Shown one piece after another: positions 58,670-64,000 of a stretch of DNA of 64,000 nt (position 1 is its first letter; every line of letters starts with the position of its first letter). The position numbers were made by a program, and so were the translations under genes. Source of the DNA: Peribacillus sp044761665 (GTDB taxonomy: Bacteria; Bacillota; Bacilli; Bacillales; DSM-1321); assembly GCF_044761665.1 (NCBI RefSeq), contig NZ_JBIWCW010000001.1, positions 248,001-312,000 on the forward strand, written 5' to 3'. A model generated the notes under the pieces. It was not told where the DNA came from. It ran no database searches and was given only the letters and a program-made list of their open reading frames with translations.

Positions 58670-59545
58670 TTAGTTGATATCATCATTCGCCACCGTCAGC
58701 CTTCTTATGATATATGTCACCACAAGGCAGATCACTAATAGGAAAAAGCCCACCGCACTTGCGTATCCAAAATCGAAGCTTTTAAAAGCTTTTTGATACA
58801 TATAAGAGGCCATAACTTCGCTCGACCCGTTAGGTCCACCGCCCGTCATCACATAAATGAGATCAAAATATTTGAGTGAACCCACGACAGCAAGAACGAT
58901 TGTCACTTTGACCACATTCATGATAAGTGGCAACTTAATTTGCAAGGCGATTTGCAGCGAGGTAGCTCCATCGACTTTGGCAGCCTCGATGAGGGATTCT
59001 GGAATGTTTTTGAGTGCTGCATAATAAATGAGAATATAAAAACCCGCGTACTGCCAAATAATTGGAATGATGATGGCATATAAGGCTAAATCCGTCTCCG
59101 CAAGCCATGCAGGCGGGTTATCGATCCCGAGAGAGACGAGGAGGGTGTTTAATATCCCATTGGTCGGATGATAAATCTTCAACCATAGCTGGGCAATCGC
59201 AACCGATGCAAGGAGCATGGGAATCAAATAGATCTTCCTTAGCAAGTCGGCCCCCTTCACCTTGCTGGCAAGAATAAAGGAAATGAACAAATAACCGATC
59301 AAGCTTAGCGCTGAAAACAGAGCCAACAAAAAAGAGTGCAGGGCACTTTCCCAAAATACGGAATCCTGCAGGAGTTTCGCATAGTTCTTCAGACCAATGA
59401 ACTCTTTCTCGCCGATTCCATTCCATTTCATCAGACCGAAGTATCCTGTCTGTACGATGGGAACATAGATCAAGGCAATAATGAGCAGCAAGGCCGGAGC
59501 GACGTATAGGGCGATTACCTTCTTATTGGACATGACATTATTCAT
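58670..59545 (-). CDS. Carbohydrate ABC transporter permease (MalF/LplB type)
   Basis: A 291-residue permease with six helices: the first at about 10-30 (VIALYVAPALLLIIALIYV), and the EAA loop IEAAKVDGATSLQIALQIKLP (about 190-210). It is a MalF-like partner of the next gene. The start is the ATG nine bases after AAAGGAG; an in-frame TTG touching that site is unlikely. A stem-loop lies between it and the binding-protein gene upstream. The substrate is inferred as xylo-oligosaccharide from the xylosidase and regulators. Confidence 0.92.
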   Translation of the reverse strand: MNNVMSNKKVIALYVAPALLLIIALIYVPIVQTGYFGLMKWNGIGEKEFIGLKNYAKLLQDSVFWESALHSFLLALFSALSLIGYLFISFILASKVKGADLLRKIYLIPMLLASVAIAQLWLKIYHPTNGILNTLLVSLGIDNPPAWLAETDLALYAIIIPIIWQYAGFYILIYYAALKNIPESLIEAAKVDGATSLQIALQIKLPLIMNVVKVTIVLAVVGSLKYFDLIYVMTGGGPNGSSEVMASYMYQKAFKSFDFGYASAVGFFLLVICLVVTYIIRRLTVANDDIN

Positions 59546-59570
59546 TTCATTCAACTCCTTTCCTTATGAA

Positions 59571-59610
59571 GAAAGAGGACATCGAGCTATTTACCGATTT
59601 GTCCTCTTTC
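59571..59610 (-). terminator. Intercistronic stem-loop between the binding-protein and permease genes
   Basis: GAAAGAGGAC pairs with GTCCTCTTTC over a 20-base loop, with a short T-tract. Such structures protect the binding-protein mRNA and reduce read-through into permease genes. Confidence 0.7.
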
Positions 59611-59627
59611 CCTGTTTTCTAGTTACT

Positions 59628-60935
59628 TCACTCTTCTGCCTTCAGGGCATCTTCATGTTGCTTAGCAAAATCCTTCGGCTTCACTTCGATTCCATACAAA
59701 GATTGGATCAAATTCAAATGTGTTTCCGCTACAGCGGCGCTCATCTGAACATCGGCGAATAGAGTAAGGTTGCTCGCTTTATTCAATTCATTCAATACAT
59801 CGATGTATAGCGGTGGCAGGTCTACTGAGGCTGTATCCACCTTCGTCGCTGGAATAATTCCCGCTTTCTCAACAGCTTGCTCTCCCCATTTCTCTACAAA
59901 GAATTTCACAAATTTCTTCGATTCTTCCTTCACTTCAGAGTTTTCAGAAACGAACATGCCGACTCCAGGTCCTCCTACCCAGCTATCGAGTTCTCCCTTT
60001 CCACCTTCATAGACCGGGAATTTAAAGAAGCCCACGCTGTCTCGGAATTCTTTTGGTATTTCTTCATTTGTCGTATAGTTTGGAAGCTCCCAAGTACCCA
60101 TTAGATACATAGCCGCTTTCCCATTGAGAAATTCTGATTTACCTTCATCATTGGACATACCGTTAAACCCTTTATTGAATGCGTTTTCTTTTACAAGGGT
60201 TTGAATCTCTTCGGCTGCCTTGACCAATGCAGGGTCTTCGAAAGTACCCGACCGGTCGATCGCTTTATTCAATACTTCTTTCCCACCGATTCTATCGGCT
60301 AGGTACATATACCATAAAGATCCCGTCCAGCGGTCCTTATTACCAAGAGCGATTGGGGCTACCCCTTTAGATGATAGCGTTTTGACAATCGTTTGGAACT
60401 CCGCGTACGTTTTTGGCACTTCTAGGTTATACTTTTTGAAGATTTCCTTGTTGTAATAAATCGGGGCGATGTTCAATTCTAGTGGCAAACCATATGTCTT
60501 GCCTTCTAGTGCGTACGCTTCTGTGGTCCCGCTAACGAAAGAATCTTTTAAACCATCGTTTAGCACATCATCCATCTCTGCAAAAAGCCCACCTTTTACA
60601 AATGGGGTCATGTATCCTGCAGCCCATGTAAAACCAACATCAGGGAGTTCATTGGAAGATGATAACACTTTCATTTTGTTCTTGTATTGTTCATTTTCTA
60701 GCACTTCCACTTTAATCTTTACACCCTTATTTTCCGCTTCGAACTGCTTGATGATATCCGTCAGAATCAAGTTTTGTTGCTTGGCGCTGCCAGCTGGCCA
60801 CAAGTGCATGAATGTAATTGTCTTCTCTTTGGAATCGCTTTCATTTCCAGCCTTTTCAGACCCGCTACAACCAGCCAAAGCCCCTATAAGAAGGAGAACA
60901 AGTACTAACAGTAAAGTATGCGTTTTCTTAACCAT
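59628..60935 (-). CDS. Sugar-binding lipoprotein of the ABC importer (family 1 SBP)
   Basis: A 435-residue extracellular solute-binding protein: signal peptide with lipobox ALAGC (Cys about 23), then a MalE-like domain with ITFMHLWPAGSAKQQNLI, YGLPLELNIAPIYYNKEIF and FLNGKAAMYLMGTWELPNY. It binds the oligosaccharide outside the membrane and hands it to the two permeases. Start after AGGGGGT. It is first of the transport genes, 96 bases after the response regulator gene, with a possible promoter in that gap. A cre-like site lies in its early coding region. Confidence 0.93.
   Translation of the reverse strand: MVKKTHTLLLVLVLLLIGALAGCSGSEKAGNESDSKEKTITFMHLWPAGSAKQQNLILTDIIKQFEAENKGVKIKVEVLENEQYKNKMKVLSSSNELPDVGFTWAAGYMTPFVKGGLFAEMDDVLNDGLKDSFVSGTTEAYALEGKTYGLPLELNIAPIYYNKEIFKKYNLEVPKTYAEFQTIVKTLSSKGVAPIALGNKDRWTGSLWYMYLADRIGGKEVLNKAIDRSGTFEDPALVKAAEEIQTLVKENAFNKGFNGMSNDEGKSEFLNGKAAMYLMGTWELPNYTTNEEIPKEFRDSVGFFKFPVYEGGKGELDSWVGGPGVGMFVSENSEVKEESKKFVKFFVEKWGEQAVEKAGIIPATKVDTASVDLPPLYIDVLNELNKASNLTLFADVQMSAAVAETHLNLIQSLYGIEVKPKDFAKQHEDALKAEE
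60829..60844 (-). promoter_or_regulatory. cre-like CcpA site inside the binding-protein gene
   Basis: The minus strand reads ATGAAAGCGATTCCAA, one mismatch from the degenerate cre consensus, about 95 bases after the start codon. Intragenic cre sites commonly give roadblock repression in bacilli. Confidence 0.55.
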
Positions 60936-60973
60936 CTTAAACCCCCTAATATCTTTGTTTTCCTAACAACTAA

Positions 60974-61002
60974 AGTGTAGCATCCTGCCATGGTCACGGT
61001 AA
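60974..61002 (-). promoter_or_regulatory. Candidate internal promoter of the binding-protein gene
   Basis: TTACCG, 17 bases, TACACT on the minus strand. Both boxes are weak, as expected if the adjacent AraC-type response regulator must activate it. Confidence 0.4.
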
Positions 61003-61031
61003 GGTAACGATGGTTGGGGAAAATCCCACTA

Positions 61032-61826
61032 TTATTGGTTATTCACCCCATCAAGTTCTGGCATTTTCCTGAATTTACTCGGTGTTACGCCCTCATGCTC
61101 CTTGAAGATTTTAATGAAGTATTTAGCTGTTTGGTACCCGGCCTTATGAGCAATTTCTTCTATTTGAGCATCCGTGGTCAATAATAGTTTCTTTGAAAGT
61201 TGAAGCCTCTTGCGTGTAACGTATTCACTGAATGTCATCCGGGTATGTTCTTTAAAAAGCACGCTGAAGTAGCTTGCATTTAAATGGACAGCATCCGCTA
61301 CCTGCTTCAAGGTTAGAGGGTTGCTTACGTTTTGGCCGATGAAGGAAATGGCCTCATTGATGGCTGAATTAGAATGCCCTATGTCCCGATCTATCTTGAA
61401 CAGTTTATGATCCGCTACCTTTTCCATATATTCCGCGCGTTCCATGTCCGCTTCCGTTTCTAAAGCCTGTTCCACAGCCTCGATCAGTTTTTGTTTGCTT
61501 ACCGGTTTTAGAAGATAATTCACCACACTGAGACGAATCGCTTCCTGGGCATATTGAAAATCTGGATGCCCGGATATGATGATGCCCACAAACCTATGCC
61601 CCCTGTTCTTCAAGCTTTGTAAAAGCTGCAAACCGGTCATCTCAGGCATACAGATATCCGTAATTAACAGGTGTGCTTTTGATTTGTTCATTACTTTGTG
61701 AGCCTCGGCCCCATCTGAGGCACTAAGAATCTGATATTGGCCTTTCGACCACTTTTCTAGTGTGTTTTTCAATCCTTGTCTTGTTCTCTCCTCATCATCC
61801 ACTATTAAAATCGTTTTCGTATCCAT
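61032..61826 (-). CDS. YesN-type response regulator (REC + AraC HTH)
   Basis: A 264-residue regulator. The receiver domain (about 4-122) has acidic pocket LIVDDEERT, phospho-acceptor Asp in LITDICMPEMTG (about 57) and Lys in LLKPVSK. The AraC double HTH (about 160-258) shows LTLKQVADAVHLNASYFSVLFKE and IEEIAHKAGYQTAKYFIKIFK. It should activate the sugar importer genes when phosphorylated by the adjacent kinase. The start follows AAAGGAGG, which overlaps the end of the kinase gene. Only three bases separate the two genes. Confidence 0.94.
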   Translation of the reverse strand: MDTKTILIVDDEERTRQGLKNTLEKWSKGQYQILSASDGAEAHKVMNKSKAHLLITDICMPEMTGLQLLQSLKNRGHRFVGIIISGHPDFQYAQEAIRLSVVNYLLKPVSKQKLIEAVEQALETEADMERAEYMEKVADHKLFKIDRDIGHSNSAINEAISFIGQNVSNPLTLKQVADAVHLNASYFSVLFKEHTRMTFSEYVTRKRLQLSKKLLLTTDAQIEEIAHKAGYQTAKYFIKIFKEHEGVTPSKFRKMPELDGVNNQ

Positions 61827-61829
61827 ATT

Positions 61830-63572
61830 TCAGTTTCCTCCTTTTATGGGAATATCGAATGTTACTCTGGTCCCCTTGTTCCACTCACTATCTAACTTAA
61901 GGCCCTTTTGCAATTCCCCATCATAATATAGATGGAGTCTTTTATTGACATTAATAAGGGCGACGCCCATTTCCTTAAAGGATGATACCCCCTCACTTTC
62001 AAGAGCTAGATTAAGAGAATGGAGAGTGTCATCGTCCATTCCAAAACCGTTATCCTCCACGGATATTTCCAGGCTTGAAGCCTGTATCATTTTTCGAACT
62101 TTAATAGATACTGTACCTTGTCTCCTGCTTTTCTCGATCCCATGCATAATGGCATTTTCAACCAATGGCTGAATGATCAGCTTTGGAACCCTCACTTGAA
62201 GGCATTCGGGCGGAACCTCTATATGCCAAAGGAGTCGGTCGCCAAGCCTCATTTTCATAACTTGTAAATAACGCTCGATATGATCAAGTTCATCCGAAAC
62301 GGTCACCCATTCATTACCCTTCATATCGCCTATCGTATAACGAAAAAGCTCCGACATCGCTATGACTATATCAGCCAAATCATCCTGCTCTTTTTCTTCT
62401 AAAGACCAATAAAGGGCATTTAATGTATTGTAAAGGAAGTGGGGATCTATTTGAGCCTGTAATGCCTTTAACTCGGTTTGACTACGTAGTAACTCCTTTT
62501 CATATACTTCTTGAATTAAATGATTCGTATTATCCACCATTTGGTTATAGGTTTTATTCAACTCTATGAATTCCAAGGAACCTGAGCTTTCCTGATTCGT
62601 TTTCAGTTCATCCATCTTGGCTTTTTTCATCGTTTTTGTCAGTCTTTTAATTGGATTAGTGATCATCGTCGCTAAAAAGAAAGCGGATACAAGGAAAATG
62701 ATGAAACCCATACTACCAGAAACCAAAGTGGCATTCCGTACGGCCGTTATCCGTTCTTGAAGAAAACTAGTAGGTTTTAAAATCACGATGGTCCACCCTA
62801 ATTTTTCCGATACATGTTTTACCACCATATACTCCTTCCCCTCGATCATCACCACTTCGTCCCCATCTAACAGAATATTTCGAATATCCATGCCGTAGTT
62901 ATCCGAAATCGGGCTCTTATCTACATCCAATAGCATCATATAATCTCCTCGATCACTGGTCCTTTCTTCCATTTGAAAGTAACTATTCGATATTCTTACC
63001 AATAAGTAGCCTCCATTTGTAAACATATGGTCCATTAAGCTAACTCTTCTAATGGCATAGGAATAATTTTTGTCATTCGGATCTTTTCCAATCCAAACTA
63101 ACCTTCCCTTTTTTGAATTGGCTAAAGTGACCCACTTCTGATCAATCATGCTCGATATCTTTTTTTCACTAAAAGGATACATTCTCTTTCCATCCGTTGA
63201 ATATAGTTCAAACGAGGAAATTCCATTCGAATAGGCGTGGAAATTATTAATGACCTTAATTAGCTCTGTTTTCTCGGCTGAATCCATGCGTTCATCATTT
63301 TCAACGAACTTTTGAACGGTTCCATTGGTGACCAATTGATTCGAGAGCATATCAATCTGTTGATATAGCGTCTCCATCCTTCCGTTTGCTTCAATGGCCG
63401 TTTGCTTAATCAACTTTTCTGTAGCTTCTCTCATTAACGTTCCGACTTGCTTATAAACCAGTAAAGAAACAATACATAGTACAATCATCATGACTGTCAG
63501 AAATACAGTCACAATCTGGTTTCTCAATGTATTCAGCTTTTTGAAATATGATTTAATGTTAGCTATCGTCAT
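61830..63572 (-). CDS. YesM-type sensor histidine kinase
   Basis: A 580-residue membrane kinase: helix 1 (about 20-42), extracellular Cache-like sensor (about 45-280), helix 2 (about 283-305), HAMP (about 306-355; MITNPIKRLTKTMKK), and His_kinase domain with phospho-acceptor ALQAQIDPHFLYNTLNAL (His about 378). The ATPase domain has the N-box PLVENAIMHGIEK (about 465-477) and DNGFGMDDD. It probably senses the sugar, alone or via the binding protein. The ATG at 63572 or the GTG one codon earlier may be used; the ribosome site is modest. First gene of the operon, as in Geobacillus xynDCEFG. Confidence 0.93.
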   Translation of the reverse strand: MTIANIKSYFKKLNTLRNQIVTVFLTVMMIVLCIVSLLVYKQVGTLMREATEKLIKQTAIEANGRMETLYQQIDMLSNQLVTNGTVQKFVENDERMDSAEKTELIKVINNFHAYSNGISSFELYSTDGKRMYPFSEKKISSMIDQKWVTLANSKKGRLVWIGKDPNDKNYSYAIRRVSLMDHMFTNGGYLLVRISNSYFQMEERTSDRGDYMMLLDVDKSPISDNYGMDIRNILLDGDEVVMIEGKEYMVVKHVSEKLGWTIVILKPTSFLQERITAVRNATLVSGSMGFIIFLVSAFFLATMITNPIKRLTKTMKKAKMDELKTNQESSGSLEFIELNKTYNQMVDNTNHLIQEVYEKELLRSQTELKALQAQIDPHFLYNTLNALYWSLEEKEQDDLADIVIAMSELFRYTIGDMKGNEWVTVSDELDHIERYLQVMKMRLGDRLLWHIEVPPECLQVRVPKLIIQPLVENAIMHGIEKSRRQGTVSIKVRKMIQASSLEISVEDNGFGMDDDTLHSLNLALESEGVSSFKEMGVALINVNKRLHLYYDGELQKGLKLDSEWNKGTRVTFDIPIKGGN

Positions 63573-63856
63573 CACCTATTCTCTAAAACTACGATATGTT
63601 ATTAGTTAAATTCTACCAAATTTTTCATATTAGTACACAAATGTTTTACGGTAGCGACCTCTAGGTACATTCTCCATCATGCACCAAAAATCACGCCCCA
63701 ACGAAAAAGGAATACCCAGCTTTAGAGTTATGCATCAGGATGTCATCTGTTAGTTCGTGGTGGTTTTCTAAGAGAAAATCAGTTAGATGCTATGTTATAA
63801 TGGATGAATAAGAATCACGATAATCTGCATACGATCAAAAAGGGGCTGTGTTACAT
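63573..63856. other. Divergent region between the sensor kinase and the right-edge gene
   Basis: About 280 bases. An extended -10 TGTTATAAT (63793-63801) points right toward the edge gene. On the left-pointing strand TAGAAT (about 63615) may be a -10, without a convincing -35. Confidence 0.45.
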
Positions 63857-64000
63857 ATGAATCATGAACTTATCATGCCAGTTGAAATGTCCATCAAAGA
63901 AAAAAAGAAACTCTCAAAAGGGAAAGTGCTGCAAGCAGTCGTATTTTCGCGATGTACGATGATTGAAGTGGAATCATCATTGAACGAAAATTACTATCTC
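63857..64000 (+). CDS. Unrecognised protein, N-terminal 48 residues (cut by window edge)
   Basis: An open frame beginning MNHELIMPVEMSIKEKKKLS follows AAGGGG with 11 bases spacing and an extended -10 about 55 bases upstream. It continues through the last base. The visible part is charged, then has a strand-like KVLQAVVFSRCTMIEVE. I do not recognise the family. Confidence 0.55.
   Translation, partial: MNHELIMPVEMSIKEKKKLSKGKVLQAVVFSRCTMIEVESSLNENYYL

Noticed and set aside
63838..63850. AAAGGGGCTGTG at the ribosome site of the right-edge gene, resembling the end of the 131-bp element
   Set aside because: Only the first 8 bases agree and no further element sequence follows; AAGGGG is sufficient as a Shine-Dalgarno site.
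1..64000. CRISPR arrays, tRNA or rRNA genes, riboswitches, prophage genes
   Set aside because: No regularly spaced repeats of array size, no cloverleaf-type sequence, no recognised aptamer and no integrase, capsid or transposase genes were seen.

Overview
The window is low-GC DNA from a spore-former-type Firmicute of the family Bacillaceae. From 0.8 to about 33 kb the gene order follows the Bacillus subtilis acsA-acuABC-ccpA-aroA-ytxGHJ-murC-sftA-ytpQ-ytpP-ytoQ-ytoP-ytzB-ytnP-trmB-ytzH-ytmP-ytlRQP-dat-pepV region. Shine-Dalgarno sites are strong and TTG/GTG starts are frequent. The carotenoid locus and the overall composition suggest Peribacillus or a relative, but the genus is inference.

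Layout. 1-0.8 kb: 3' end of a class A penicillin-binding protein gene. 0.9-8 kb: acetate activation and its control (acsA, acuABC), the carbon regulator ccpA, and DAHP synthase/chorismate mutase. 8-12 kb: a large FtsA/PilM-like ATPase with an unusual tail, then the ytxGHJ stress group. 12-25 kb: M29 aminopeptidase, murC, sftA, thiol-redox and nucleotide-hygiene genes, M42 aminopeptidase, quorum-quenching lactonase and trmB. 25-34 kb: ytzH/ytmP as a tail-to-tail pair, a ytlR lipid-kinase pseudogene, ytlQ, thpR, manganese transporter mntH with a clear promoter/operator, dat-pepV and a DedA protein. 34-40.5 kb: VOC protein, signal peptidase I, a stand-alone HemD-like protein, a DsbA-family/Rrf2 pair, a DMT exporter and a ferritin-like protein.

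40.5-48.8 kb holds a complete-looking C30 carotenoid locus in two convergent operons. The right-pointing arm is cruF-like, acyltransferase, glycosyltransferase, crtP-like. The left-pointing arm is a third crtN paralogue, crtN, crtM. Each arm begins with three tandem 11-bp repeats of the form TTGTAYA(N4), the architecture expected for a CarH/LitR-type (MerR-family, B12-dependent) light repressor. No such regulator gene is in the window. The arms meet at a 131-bp inverted-repeat element that also sits at another convergent gene pair (35.1 kb). This is the most interesting system in the window.

49-52.3 kb is accessory: an orphan ABC ATPase divergent from a flavin monooxygenase with a perfect 19-bp palindrome between them, then a coding-free block of nested repeats. 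52.3-55.4 kb: DinB-like protein, nucleoside hydrolase, PhnA-type protein, a lipoprotein and an orphan 63-residue protein. 55.4-63.6 kb: a left-pointing xylo-oligosaccharide operon (YesM-type sensor kinase, YesN-type regulator, binding protein, two permeases, YesL-like protein, GH43 xylosidase) with a candidate CcpA site inside the binding-protein gene. The right edge cuts an unrecognised gene.

How the parts connect: the window carries ccpA and two candidate CcpA targets. One is acsA, with a cre-like site at about +44 as remembered for B. subtilis. The other is the xylo-oligosaccharide operon. All functional assignments rest on reading the translated sequence and remembered family features; no database search was run.
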